Position numbers and translations under genes: made by a program | DNA from: DATATJ01 sp963789075 | Lineage (GTDB): Bacteria > Acidobacteriota > Vicinamibacteria > Vicinamibacterales > CAVVIG01 | DNA: 64,000 nt | Direction of reading: 5' to 3' | NCBI GenBank assembly: GCA_963789075.1 | Contig: CAWBJQ010000008.1 | Location: 62,001 to 126,000 of the forward strand | Part shown: positions 8,587 through 17,433 of the stretch, in pieces | Layout: each line of letters opens with the position of its first letter | Position numbering within the stretch: position 1 is the stretch's first letter | The notes under the pieces: model-generated | Databases searched by the model: none | Told to the model about the DNA's origin: nothing | What the model saw: the letters and a program-made list of their open reading frames with translations, nothing else

Positions 8587-8979
8587 CTAACGTTTACTGA
8601 ACTGGAAGCGTTTGCGCGCTCCCGCCATGCCGTACTTCTTGCGTTCCTTGGCGCGCGCGTCGCGCGTCAGCAGGCCTTCGCTCTTGAGCCGCTTGCGCAG
8701 CTCGAGGTTGTATTCCACCAGCGCGCGCGCGATGCCGAGCCGCACGGCGCCCGCCTGGCCCGACACGCCGCCGCCGGCGACGGTGGCGAGGATGTCGAAC
8801 TTGTCGGCGGTTTCGGTGAGCATCAGCGGCTGCTTGATCTGCGTGCGGAGCGCTTCGGTGGTGAAGAACGCCTCGAACGCGCGGCGGTTCACGCTGATGG
8901 CCCCGGTGCCGGGACGGAGAAACACGCGGGCGGTCGATGTCTTGCGGCGCCCGGTTGCGTAGTACTGAACTGCTGCCAC
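8587..8979 (-). CDS. rpsI: 30S ribosomal protein S9
   Basis: A 130-residue protein with the classical N-terminus YYATGRRKTSTARVFLRPG, the central GGGVSGQAGAVRLGIARAL and the C-terminal KKYGMAGARKRFQFSKR that reaches the ribosomal P site. It follows rplM with a one-base gap, the usual L13-S9 pair. Confidence 0.97.
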   Translation of the reverse strand: MAAVQYYATGRRKTSTARVFLRPGTGAISVNRRAFEAFFTTEALRTQIKQPLMLTETADKFDILATVAGGGVSGQAGAVRLGIARALVEYNLELRKRLKSEGLLTRDARAKERKKYGMAGARKRFQFSKR

Positions 8980-8980
8980 G

Positions 8981-9419
8981 TTACGCGACCTCGAACTTGG
9001 ATGGTTTCTGCGCCGTGTGCGGGTGATCCGGACCGGCGTACACTTTCAGCTTGCGGTACATCGCGGCGCCGAGCTTCGTCTTCGGCAGCATCCCGTGCAC
9101 CGCATCTTCCACGAGCTTGTGCGGCTTGCGCGCCCGCACCAGCCGCGCGCGTTCCTCGCGCAGCCCGCCCTCGTAGCCGCTGTGCTGACGGTAGATCTTC
9201 TGATCTTCCTTGCGCCCCGTCAGCCGGACCTTCGACGCATTGACAATCACCACGTGATCGCCCGTGTCGATGAACGGGGTGTAGATCGCCTTGTGCTTGC
9301 CCTGCAACAGCCGCGCAGCACGGGTCGCAATGCGTCCGAGCGCCTGGCCCTCGGCGTCGATGATGTGCCAGTGGCTGCTCTCGGCGGCCTCGTTGCGCGC
9401 TGGCCATGAACGTAGACAT
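8981..9419 (-). CDS. rplM: 50S ribosomal protein L13, one extra base near the start
   Basis: The main frame reads QGKHKAIYTPFIDTGDHVVIVNASKVRLTGRK and continues through AVHGMLPKTKLGAAMYRKLKVYAG to the stop. The conserved N-terminal SHWHIIDAEGQALGRIATRAARLL lies in a second frame. The frames join if one base at 9395 (C on the coding strand, between GCG and AAC) is extra, giving a start MSTFMASANEAAE. The total length is 3n+1. This is the first gene behind the promoter at 9541-9569, with a leader of about 110 nt. Confidence 0.9.
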
Positions 9420-9491
9420 CCCTGAAAACGCCTTTTCCTGTTTACCCGCGGACGCGCGCCCGCGCCAAACCGATGTAAGGGGAATGGGTGC

Positions 9492-9506
9492 CCGGGCTTC
9501 GCCCGG
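9492..9506 (-). promoter_or_regulatory. Stable hairpin in the rplM 5' leader
   Basis: CCGGGC and GCCCGG arms flank a three-base loop in the leader between the promoter and rplM. L13 leaders are known in several phyla to bind L13 autogenously; whether this hairpin does so is inference. Confidence 0.4.
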
Positions 9507-9540
9507 ACTGTCTGGTCAATCCAGACGACGGTAAACCCAA

Positions 9541-9569
9541 ATCATACGTGTGTTTCTGGGGAGTGTCAA
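9541..9569 (-). promoter_or_regulatory. Sigma70-type promoter of the rplM ribosomal operon
   Basis: On the minus strand a perfect TTGACA is separated by exactly 17 bases from TATGAT. It is the best promoter match in the window and sits upstream of rplM-rpsI-rpsB. Confidence 0.8.
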
Positions 9570-9863
9570 GGCGCTCCTGCCGTCAAGGCGTCCGCACATC
9601 ATGCACCCGAACACATCATGCCTTGAGCGCGTGGCGCCGATAAGGAAGAGCGAGGTTGTGCCGGCGGCGCACGGAATCGTGATCGACTGACGGAACCGTG
9701 ATCGACGGCGGGTCTGAACGACCCGCTCGGGTCGCAGTTTTCGGTGTTTCACGCCGAAATTCGCCGCGCTCGTGGGCAACGTCGTGTGGTACTGGCTTTG
9801 CGGTCCCGGAGTGACCGCTGTCGTAATGCGTAGGCGCAAGCCTATTTCTCCAGGACATATCCC
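9570..9863. other. Divergent intergenic region upstream of pilM
   Basis: About 290 bases between the rplM promoter and pilM. I see no conserved gene, clear promoter or strong palindrome. Reading frames that cross it are antisense to pilM. Confidence 0.5.
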
Positions 9864-10933
9864 GTGTTTGGTCTCGGCAAAGCGAAAGCCGTCGTAGGTC
9901 TCGACATCGGCTCTAGCGCCGTCAAGGGCGTCGAGCTGAAGGCGGCCGGCAAGAAGTACAGAGTGACGGCGTTTGCCAGCGAGCCGATTCCGCCCGACAG
10001 CATTGTCGACGGCGCGATCATCGACGGCGCCGCCGTCGCGGACGCCATCCGCCGGCTCTTCGAGAACAAGGCGTTCAAGGCGAAAGAGGTCGCCGCCTCG
10101 CTGTCGGGCAACGCCGTCATCGTCAAGAAGATCAGCCTGCCGGTGATGACAGAGGCGGAGCTCGCCGAGTCGATCCACTGGGAAGCGGAGCAGTACATCC
10201 CGTTCGACATCCAGGACGTGAATCTCGATTACCAGATCCTCGACGCCGGCACCGGCCCCGATTCGAAGGGGACGATGGACGTGCTGCTCGTCGCCGCCAA
10301 GAAGGAAAAAATCGCCGACTACACCGGCGTGATCTCGCAAGCCGGGCGCACGGCGGTCGTCGTGGATGTGGACGCCTTCGCGCTGCAGAACGCGTACGAA
10401 ACGAACTACGGCATCGACCCGCAGGCGGTGGTCGTGCTGCTGAACGCCGGCGCGAGCGCGATCAACATCAACATCGTGAGCGGCAGTCAGTCGGTCTTCA
10501 CACGCGACGTCTCGCTGGGCGGCAACGCCTACACCGAGGCGGTCCAGAAGGAGCTGAATCTCCCGTTCGACGAGCGCCGAGCAGTTGAAGAAAGGGCGAG
10601 GCGGTCAACGGCACGAGCTACGAGGACGTGAAGCCGGTGCTTCACGCGATGACGGAGAACGTCCTGCTCGAGATTCAGAAGACCTTCGATTTCTTCAAGG
10701 CCACGGCGTCGTCCGACCGGATCGATCGCATCCTCGTCAGCGGCGGCGCGTCGCGCGTGGACGGATTTGTCGAAGCGCTCGCCGAACGGTTCGGCGCGCC
10801 GGTCGAGCCATTCGATCCGTTCCGCACGATTACGTTCGAGCCGGCCAAGCTGGGTGTGGGTGACGCGGAAGGGCTCGTGCCGACAGCCGCCGTCGCGGTC
10901 GGCCTCGCGCTGCGAAGGGCGGGCGATCGATGA
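9864..10933 (+). CDS. pilM: Type IV pilus assembly protein PilM, two extra bases
   Basis: Cytoplasmic actin-like protein that binds the PilN N-terminus and links the pilus motor to the inner-membrane complex. The actin-fold phosphate loop VVGLDIGSSAVKGVEL is at residues 9-24. Family blocks SIHWEAEQYIPFDIQDVNLDYQIL and VDVDAFALQNAYE follow. Near 10575 and 10597 single extra bases shift the frame twice (between GAG and GCC, and after AAAGGG). The last third then reads VLLEIQKTFDFFKATA and ends with IDRILVSGGASRVDGF. Start GTG. The stop overlaps the pilN start as ATGA. Confidence 0.9.
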
Positions 10934-11556
10934 TCCGAATCAACCTCCTCTCGACAGACCGCGCAGCGGTCAAGAAGAAGAAGCCCCTGCATGCCGGCCA
11001 GAAGATGACGGCCGCGCTGCAGCCTCATTCTCGTCCTGACGCGTCGCGTTCGTCGGCTGGCGCTACTGGTCGCTGAATCGCGACTCGCGTGCGGCTCGAC
11101 GCCGAGATTACGGCCGCGCAGCAGGAGACGACGCGGCTGCACTCCGTGATTCAGCAGGTCCAGGCGTTCGAGCAGCGGAAGGCGCAGCTCCAGCAGCGTG
11201 TGGTGCTCATCGAGCAGCTGCGGAAGAGCCAGACCGGACCGGTGCACATGCTCGATCAGATCAGCCGTGCACTGCCCAGCATGCTCTGGCTCACCGAAGT
11301 GAAGCAGAACCCGAAGGTCGACGACGAGGTGCTCATCGACGGGCGCAGCACGACGCTGACGAGCCTGTCGGACTTCGTCATGAATCTCGAGGCGTCAGGC
11401 TATTTCAAGCGATCAATCGAGATCGTGAGCACGACCACCGAATCGATTCCGCTGCCGCCGGGCGAGCTGATTCGGTTTCAGATTCGCGCGTTGTTTCAGC
11501 GGCCGGACACGCCCAAGCCGAAGCCGGCGCCCGGTGCGCCGAAAGTGGGCGGATAG
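10930..11556 (+). CDS. pilN: Type IV pilus assembly protein PilN, three extra bases
   Basis: Inner-membrane bitopic protein of the pilus alignment complex. It begins MIRINLL, the segment that binds PilM. The transmembrane helix (SLILVLTVAFVGWRYW) appears only when extra C residues at about 11017 and 11042 are ignored, and a third at 11088 restores the long periplasmic frame. The coiled-coil (LDAEITAAQQETTRLHSVIQQVQAFEQRKAQL) and the ferredoxin-like domain (LPSMLWLTEVKQ) follow. Three insertions make the length a multiple of three, as observed. Confidence 0.87.
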
Positions 11557-11612
11557 ATCACACGTAAAGCTGCGGGTGAAATACCCCGATACGGCTGGGT
11601 AGCAAACGCCAG

Positions 11613-12230
11613 ATGGAAATCAGTCTTACAAAATTGCCGTGGTATGCACAGGTGGGCGCGTTCGTCGCGCTCGCCGTCGGCGGCGCGGGCGCCTTCTATT
11701 ACTACTACGAAGCGCCGGCGCGCATCGAGCTGCAGTCGCGCGAGCACCAGCTCCAGTTGCTGCAGGGCGATATCAGCAAGGGGCAGGCAACGGCAGGCAA
11801 GCTGCCGCAGTTTCGCAGCCAGGTCGCCGAGCTCGAAGCGCGTCTGGACAATCTGAAGGCGGTGCTGCCTGAAGAAAAGGACGCCGCCGATCTGCTGCGG
11901 CGAATGCAGACCGTCGCCACGCAGTCGAACCTGACCATCAAATCGTTCAAGCCGGCGCCGACGGTCACCAAGCAGCTTCATGCCGAGTGGCCGATCAGTC
12001 TCGAGCTCGACGGCACGTACCACAACCTGGCGATTTTCTTCGATCGCGTCGGCCGCTTCACGCGGATCGTGAACATCAGCGGCGTCGACGTCAAGGGCAA
12101 GGAAAAGCCGGCGCCGAACTCCACGATGACGGCGGCGTGCGTGGCGACGACCTTCGTGCTGCTGGACAAACCGCTGCCGCCCAAGCCGGGCGCCAAGCCC
12201 GCAGCCGCTCCGGCGGCCAAGGGCAATTGA
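11613..12230 (+). CDS. pilO: Type IV pilus assembly protein PilO
   Basis: Partner of PilN in the periplasmic alignment subcomplex. The 205-residue protein has a short cytoplasmic start (MEISLTKLPWYAQVG), one membrane helix (AFVALAVGGAGAFYYYY), a coiled coil to about residue 100 (ELEARLDNLKAVLPEEKDAADLL) and a ferredoxin-like domain with the typical LDGTYHNLAIFFDRVGRFTRIVNIS. The tail is rich in proline and alanine. The frame is intact. Confidence 0.94.
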   Translation: MEISLTKLPWYAQVGAFVALAVGGAGAFYYYYEAPARIELQSREHQLQLLQGDISKGQATAGKLPQFRSQVAELEARLDNLKAVLPEEKDAADLLRRMQTVATQSNLTIKSFKPAPTVTKQLHAEWPISLELDGTYHNLAIFFDRVGRFTRIVNISGVDVKGKEKPAPNSTMTAACVATTFVLLDKPLPPKPGAKPAAAPAAKGN

Positions 12231-12232
12231 TC

Positions 12233-12745
12233 ATGCGCCCGATCCTTCTCGCCGTTCTTGCGGTCGGCTGGTTCGCTGCGTCCGCGCACGCGCAGGCGCC
12301 GCCGCCGGAATCGGCGAATGCGCAGACGACCGCGCCTGCCGCCGCGCCTGCCGCCGGGCAGGCCAAGCCACCGGCCGCGCCGGAGCCACCGGCGGAAACC
12401 TACAGCTACGACCCGGCGGGCCGCCGCGATCCGTTTCTCAATCTGCTCGGTACCGGCGGGGAAGCGCGGGCGGCGAGGCGTGGAGACGGCCCGGCCAGCA
12501 TGAGCGTCGCCGAGATCTCCGTGCGCGGCGTGCTGCAGAGCCGCGGCGCGCTCATCGCGATGATTCAGGGGCCGGACACCAAGACGTACGTCGTGCACCA
12601 GGGCGACAAGTTCCTCGACGGCACGATCAAGAGCATCACGCCGCAGGGACTGATCGTCCTTCAAGAAGTCAACGATCCGCTGTCGCTCGTCAAGCAGCGG
12701 GAGGTTCGCAAGATGTTGCATTCGATCGAGGGCGCCAAGGAGTGA
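12233..12745 (+). CDS. pilP: Pilus assembly lipoprotein-like PilP
   Basis: Periplasmic protein linking PilNO to the PilQ secretin. The 170-residue protein has a signal peptide ending ASAHAQ, a long proline/alanine linker, the YDPAGRRDPFLNL motif and the beta-domain (VRGVLQSRGALIAMIQGPDTKTYVVHQGDKFLDGTIKSI). A lipobox cysteine is not evident, so it may be soluble in this organism. Spaced two bases after pilO and overlapping the pilQ start. Confidence 0.92.
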   Translation: MRPILLAVLAVGWFAASAHAQAPPPESANAQTTAPAAAPAAGQAKPPAAPEPPAETYSYDPAGRRDPFLNLLGTGGEARAARRGDGPASMSVAEISVRGVLQSRGALIAMIQGPDTKTYVVHQGDKFLDGTIKSITPQGLIVLQEVNDPLSLVKQREVRKMLHSIEGAKE

Positions 12746-14697
12746 CTGTGACAAGGGCTGTTGCCCTGTTCTTCGCCATCGGACTGGCCGGCACGTTCGC
12801 CAACGCGTCCGGCCCGGAAGCGGGCGCGACAACCGCTGCGCGGTTGACCACCATCACGTCGCGCCTGCACGGCAAGAGCGCGTCGCTCGTGATCGAAGCG
12901 ACCGAGCCGGTGGCCTATGTGGCCACGCGGCCCGATCCGCTGACGGTGCTCGTCGAGTTCCGGAACGTGGACGCCGCAGGCGTGGCGAGCTCGGTGAAAG
13001 CCGGCGGCGGCAGCCCGATTGCCTCGGTGAACGTCGAACCGCCGGACGCCGCCACGGCGTCGGGACCCAAGGTTCGCATCACGCTCCTGCAACCGGTAGC
13101 GCACCGCGTCCGCAGCGACCGCAACACCGTCGTCGTCGACTTCGACAAGGCTGCGGCGAATGCCGGGCCCTTCGTGCTGCCCCCGTTGTCGCGTACCGCG
13201 CCCGACGCGATGCTCGCACTCGAGCGCGGAGCGACGGCAGTCGATCCGATTGCCGCCCTCGGGCTCGACAAGCAAGCGGCAACGACGCCGACGCCTTCGC
13301 CGGCAGCCGCCGCCATGATGGGGCCCGCGGAACCGCCGCGTGCGAAAGCCGCGCAGGAGCCCGCTCAACCGCCGGCCCCGGCGCCGGCGACACCGGCACC
13401 CGCACCCTCGATGCCCGCGCAGGCAGGCGCCATTGCGGTGCCGCCCAGCGGGCACAAGTACTCGGGGAATCCGGTCAGTCTTGATTTTCAGGGCGCCGAC
13501 CTGCGCGCGGTACTCCGCACGTTTGCCGAGATCAGCGGCCTCAACATGGTGATCGATCCGAAAGTGAACGGCACCGTCGACGTGGCGCTGCGTGATGTGG
13601 CTTGGGATCAGGCGCTCGACATCATCCTGCGGGCCAACGGGCTGGAGTATCGCGTCGACGGCACGATCGTCCGCATCGCGCCGCGCGAAGTGTTCACCTC
13701 CGAGGATAAGGGCCGCAGCGATGCCGCGGCCGCACAGGCGCTGGCGGGCGACCTCGTCGTGTTGACCAAGACGCTCAGCTATGCCAAGGCCGAAGAGCTC
13801 CGGGATCTGCTGACGAGGAGCGCGCTGTCGCCGCGCGGCACGGTGCAGGTGGACCCGCGCACGAACACGCTCATCATCAGCGACCTGCAGGAGCGGCTTC
13901 AGACGGCGAGCGACCTGATCGCGACGCTCGACAAGCCGCAGCCTCAAGTCGAGATCGAAGCGCGCATCGTGCAGACGAACAAGAACTATGCACGGCAGCT
14001 CGGCGTCCAGTGGGGTTTCAACGGCAAGGTGGACCCGGCGCTGGGCAACACGACCGGGCTCGCGTTCCCGAACAACGGCAGCCTTGGCGGTCAAGCCGGT
14101 GGCGGCACGTCGGCGCCGCCGGCCGGCACGGTGGCTAACTTTGCGGTCCCCGGCGCGCCGAGCGCGATCGGGCTGGCGCTCGGATCGATCAACGGGGCCT
14201 TCAACCTCGACGCCGCGCTGAGCGCGCTCGAGTCCAGCGGCAACGGGCGCTTGCTGTCCACTCCAAAGGTGTCCACGCTGAACAACGTCGCGGCGGAAAT
14301 GACGCAGGGCGTTCAGATTCCGATTCAGACCGTCGCCAACAACACCGTGACGGTGCAGTTCAAAGACGCCGCGCTCACGCTGAAAGTGACGCCGCAGATT
14401 ACGTCGGCCAACACCGTCATCATGCAGATCTCCGTCGAGAACGCGACCCCCGATTTCAGCCGCAGCGTCAACAACATCCCCCCCATCAACACGCAGCGCG
14501 CCAACACCACCGTGCTGGTCAGCGACGGGATGACGACCGTGATCGGCGGGATTTACACGAGCACGACGACGAGCAACACCGATCGGACGCCAGGCCTCGG
14601 CAGCTTGCCGCTGCTGAAATGGCTGTTCAAGCGCGACGCGGTGAGCGATGCGAACACCGAGCTGTTGATCTTCATCACGCCGCGGATCATCAAGTGA
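12742..14697 (+). CDS. pilQ: Type IV pilus secretin PilQ
   Basis: Outer-membrane pore for the pilus. A 651-residue protein with signal peptide (ALFFAIGLAGTFANA), one AMIN domain (residues about 35-135), a proline/alanine linker, an STN-like domain (VSLDFQGADLRAVLRTFAEISGLNMVID), an N1 domain (LVVLTKTLSYAKAEELRDLL) and the secretin core (VEIEARIVQTNKNYARQLGVQWGF onward; VTPQITSANTVIMQI near the end). Start GTG overlaps the pilP stop. The frame is intact over nearly 2 kb, in contrast to pilM and pilN in the same operon. Confidence 0.95.
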   Translation: MTVTRAVALFFAIGLAGTFANASGPEAGATTAARLTTITSRLHGKSASLVIEATEPVAYVATRPDPLTVLVEFRNVDAAGVASSVKAGGGSPIASVNVEPPDAATASGPKVRITLLQPVAHRVRSDRNTVVVDFDKAAANAGPFVLPPLSRTAPDAMLALERGATAVDPIAALGLDKQAATTPTPSPAAAAMMGPAEPPRAKAAQEPAQPPAPAPATPAPAPSMPAQAGAIAVPPSGHKYSGNPVSLDFQGADLRAVLRTFAEISGLNMVIDPKVNGTVDVALRDVAWDQALDIILRANGLEYRVDGTIVRIAPREVFTSEDKGRSDAAAAQALAGDLVVLTKTLSYAKAEELRDLLTRSALSPRGTVQVDPRTNTLIISDLQERLQTASDLIATLDKPQPQVEIEARIVQTNKNYARQLGVQWGFNGKVDPALGNTTGLAFPNNGSLGGQAGGGTSAPPAGTVANFAVPGAPSAIGLALGSINGAFNLDAALSALESSGNGRLLSTPKVSTLNNVAAEMTQGVQIPIQTVANNTVTVQFKDAALTLKVTPQITSANTVIMQISVENATPDFSRSVNNIPPINTQRANTTVLVSDGMTTVIGGIYTSTTTSNTDRTPGLGSLPLLKWLFKRDAVSDANTELLIFITPRIIK

Positions 14698-15332
14698 TGA
14701 ACGAGCCGAGAATTATGTCCATGCGTCATATCATCCGAGTCATCGCTGTCGCCGCGCTGGCCGCGGCCACCGTGTCGTGCGGCAACGCCCGCAACGGGCA
14801 GTCCCCCGTGTTCCTCAGTATCGACTCGCTGCAGGGGGCGCCGGGCAACGCGCCAACGACGTTCGGCAACATCCTGATCTCCGACATCCAGAGCAACGTG
14901 ACGACCGGCGGCGTCTGTACGGCGACGAGTCCTTGCGCCACCTTCTTCAACGATGTCGGCCAGGCTGTCATGCACATCGTCCCCAAGGACGTGACGAACC
15001 CGACCGCGCCGACCTCGAACAACGATGTGACGATTACCCGCTACCACGTCTCGTATCGCCGCGCCGACGGCCACAACACACCGGGGGTGGACGTGCCGTT
15101 CGCTTTTGACGGCGCCGTCACGGTGACGATCGCCGGCACCACCTCGACGACGGTCGGCTTCGAGCTCGTGCGAGTGGTCGCCAAAGAGGAATCGCCGCTG
15201 GTGCAGCTCTTGACGAGCAACAACGTGATCACGACGTTCGCCGACGTGACGTTCTATGGGACGGATCGTGCGGGCAACGCCATCAGCGTGATGGGGACCA
15301 TTCAGATTGACTTCGGCAGCTTTCAGGGATAG
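14697..15332 (+). CDS. Exported lipoprotein-like protein downstream of pilQ
   Basis: A 211-residue protein whose ATG overlaps the pilQ stop as ATGA, so it is very likely co-transcribed with the pilus genes. The signal segment IIRVIAVAALAAATVSC ends in a cysteine that could be lipidated (near-lipobox). The mature part is beta-rich, threonine/valine-rich and contains VTITRYHVSYRRADGHNTPGVDVPFAFDGAV. I do not recognise the family. Its position suggests a role in pilus function at the outer membrane, but this is inference. Confidence 0.75.
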   Translation: MNEPRIMSMRHIIRVIAVAALAAATVSCGNARNGQSPVFLSIDSLQGAPGNAPTTFGNILISDIQSNVTTGGVCTATSPCATFFNDVGQAVMHIVPKDVTNPTAPTSNNDVTITRYHVSYRRADGHNTPGVDVPFAFDGAVTVTIAGTTSTTVGFELVRVVAKEESPLVQLLTSNNVITTFADVTFYGTDRAGNAISVMGTIQIDFGSFQG

Positions 15333-15340
15333 CGAGACCA

Positions 15341-16111
15341 ATGACTAAGGGTTTCACACTCATCGCGGCGCTGGTAGCGGCCCTCGCCGCCTCCGCGGCG
15401 TGTACGCACAAGCAAGATGCGCCACCGCTCACCGGGCCATCCGGATTGTCGACGTCAACTTCGAGCACACCGTATGCGAGTTTTCAGATCACTCCGAATC
15501 CCGTGGACCTGAGCCAGCGGCCCAATGGTGGTACGGCCACGTTCGATGCGACCGGCAGTTGCGGGGTCGCGCTCTCAGCGAGCGGCGCTTGCGCGAGCCC
15601 GGCCACGAGCTTCCAATTTACCTTCAGCGATGGGATCACGGCATCCGGCCCGGTGGTGCAGCGGACATTTTCGGACAACTCGATCGGCACCATCACGGCC
15701 GTCCTCGTTGTGACGAACAGCAGCGGGGCGGCGACCTCCACGTCGAGGAGCGCCCAAGTGTTACGGTCGCCGCCGCCGAAGGCGGACTTCACATTCACGC
15801 CGCCGCCGCCCTTGCCCGGGCCGGGAAGCGTAACGGTGTTCTTCGCCGACACCAGTACGGTCGTACCGCCCCGTGTTATTCGCAGCGAGAGTTGGGATTT
15901 TCTTGATGGGAGGCCCCCGACGACTGGTCCCAGCGTGCCGCATCTGTTTTCCGTGGACAGCACTGCGACGTTTTTGGTCGTGTTGACGGTCACGGATGAC
16001 CTGGGCCAAACATCGACGTCGGCTAAACCGGTGACCGTTACCGTCACGCCGCCAACAACGACGACGCCGCCGAGCGGTACTGGTGCGAACGGCCATGCCG
16101 GCGTACATTAG
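15341..16111 (+). CDS. Putative lipoprotein with PKD-like domains
   Basis: A 256-residue protein nine bases after the preceding lipoprotein gene. The signal peptide ends ASAACTHK, a plausible lipobox cysteine. Two PKD-like beta-sandwich modules follow: FDATGSCG ... FTFSDGITASGPVVQRTF and FADTSTVVPPRVIRSESWDFLDG ... VVLTVTDDLGQTS. The tail is threonine/proline-rich. PKD modules usually bind surface ligands or other proteins. Together with its neighbour it looks like an accessory pair attached to the pil operon. Confidence 0.75.
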   Translation: MTKGFTLIAALVAALAASAACTHKQDAPPLTGPSGLSTSTSSTPYASFQITPNPVDLSQRPNGGTATFDATGSCGVALSASGACASPATSFQFTFSDGITASGPVVQRTFSDNSIGTITAVLVVTNSSGAATSTSRSAQVLRSPPPKADFTFTPPPPLPGPGSVTVFFADTSTVVPPRVIRSESWDFLDGRPPTTGPSVPHLFSVDSTATFLVVLTVTDDLGQTSTSAKPVTVTVTPPTTTTPPSGTGANGHAGVH

Positions 16112-16134
16112 AGTGTGCGCAACTGCTGACATGA

Positions 16135-17433
16135 ATGGCTGACAGCTCTCGCATCGAAGATCTTCGACGCCGGGTCCAGAAGGATCCGGCGTCGATTGCG
16201 TTTGCGCAGCTCGCCGAAGAGCTCCGCCGCGCGGGGCAGTTCGAGGAGTCGATCGGAATCTGCCGTGCGGGACTCGCGATCCATCCAGGTTATCTCTCCG
16301 CGCGTGTCACGCTCGGACGGGCCCTCGTCGAGCTCAATCTGCTGGACGATGCGCAGGCGGAGCTGGAGCATGTGCTCGCCAGCGCGCCGGAGAATCTCGC
16401 GGCGATTCGTGGCCTTGCTGAGATCAGCCATCGCAACGGCAACCTGCCCGCGGCGCTGTCGCACTACCGGTCGGCGCTGACGCTCGCGAAGAACGATCCC
16501 GATCTCCAGGAAACCGTCAAGGACCTGTCGAAGAAGGTCGAGCCGCCGAAGCCGCCGGCGTCGGCCGACGGCTTGTCGCTCGAGCAGGTCACGCGCGAGC
16601 TGTCCATCCATCGTCCGCCTCCGGCGACGATCGCCGCGCCGTCCGATGTTCCAGCGTCGCTCTCCGAGGCCACGCCGCCGGTGGCTGCGGCCGCGTTCCC
16701 GTCGGATTTTTTCGCGACGGCGGCGTCGCCCGATGCCGCCATCGCCGCGCCGCCGGCGCCGCCCGATGTTCCCGCGTCGCACTCCGAGGCCGCGCCGCCG
16801 GTGGCTGCGGACGCCTTCCCGTCGGATTTCTTCGCGACGCAGGCCTTGCCCGATACCGCCGTCGCCGCGTCGCCGGCGCCGTCCGATGTTCTCGCGTCGC
16901 TCGCCGAGGCCACGCCGCCGCTGGCTGCGGACGCCTTCCACTCGGATTTCTTCGCGACGGCGGCTTCGCCCGATGCAGCCGCCGCCGCGTCGCCGGCGCC
17001 GCCCGATGTTCCCGCGTCGCTCTCAGAGGCCACGCCGCCGGTGGCTGCGGATGCCCTCCCGTCAGATTTTTTCGCGACATTGGAATCGCCGGTGCAGGCT
17101 GCTGCCGTGCCAGAGCCAACGATGGACCCGGCGGTCGTCGAGCCGGCGCTCCTCGAATGGATCGCGCCGCCGGCGGTCGCGCCGATCGACGTGGCCGTCG
17201 TCGAGCCGGTCGAACCGATCGAGCCGGCGCTGGCCGAGTGGGTCGAGCGAGCCGTCGAGCCCGTCGATCAGGCAGCCGTCGAGTGGACAGCCCAAGAGTC
17301 AGTTCCGCTGCCGCATGAATCGCTCGACATGCCGCCCGTCTCGTCTCCCGAACCACGCGGGACGCGCGTCGTCGCCGCTCTCGAGCAGTGGCTCGAGGCC
17401 ATTCATGTCACACGCGACCAGCACGGCGCTTAG
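16135..17433 (+). CDS. TPR protein with four 40-residue Pro/Ala repeats
   Basis: A 432-residue protein. Residues 1-140 are tetratricopeptide helices (FAQLAEELRRAGQFEESIGICRAGLAIHP and DDAQAELEHVLASAPENLAAIRGLAEISHRNGNL). Residues about 165-315 are four near-identical 40-residue repeats of the form PSDVPASLSEATPPVAADAF followed by PSDFFAT and an alanine/proline spacer. The C-terminus is a glutamate/proline-rich segment ending with a short helix. No signal peptide, so cytoplasmic. The last 29 bases overlap the next gene. The function is unknown; it may be a scaffold. The repeat DNA probably varies in copy number. Confidence 0.8.
   Translation: MADSSRIEDLRRRVQKDPASIAFAQLAEELRRAGQFEESIGICRAGLAIHPGYLSARVTLGRALVELNLLDDAQAELEHVLASAPENLAAIRGLAEISHRNGNLPAALSHYRSALTLAKNDPDLQETVKDLSKKVEPPKPPASADGLSLEQVTRELSIHRPPPATIAAPSDVPASLSEATPPVAAAAFPSDFFATAASPDAAIAAPPAPPDVPASHSEAAPPVAADAFPSDFFATQALPDTAVAASPAPSDVLASLAEATPPLAADAFHSDFFATAASPDAAAAASPAPPDVPASLSEATPPVAADALPSDFFATLESPVQAAAVPEPTMDPAVVEPALLEWIAPPAVAPIDVAVVEPVEPIEPALAEWVERAVEPVDQAAVEWTAQESVPLPHESLDMPPVSSPEPRGTRVVAALEQWLEAIHVTRDQHGA
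16635..17083 (+). repeat. Four tandem 120-bp repeats inside the TPR gene
   Basis: The segment with GTCCGATGTT or GCCCGATGTT recurs at 16641, 16761, 16881 and 17001, exactly 120 bases apart. The copies differ by scattered substitutions and stay in frame. Confidence 0.9.

Noticed and set aside
12661..14094. 477-residue minus-strand frame opposite pilQ
   Set aside because: Arginine/histidine-rich shadow frame with no domain; pilQ is intact on the other strand.
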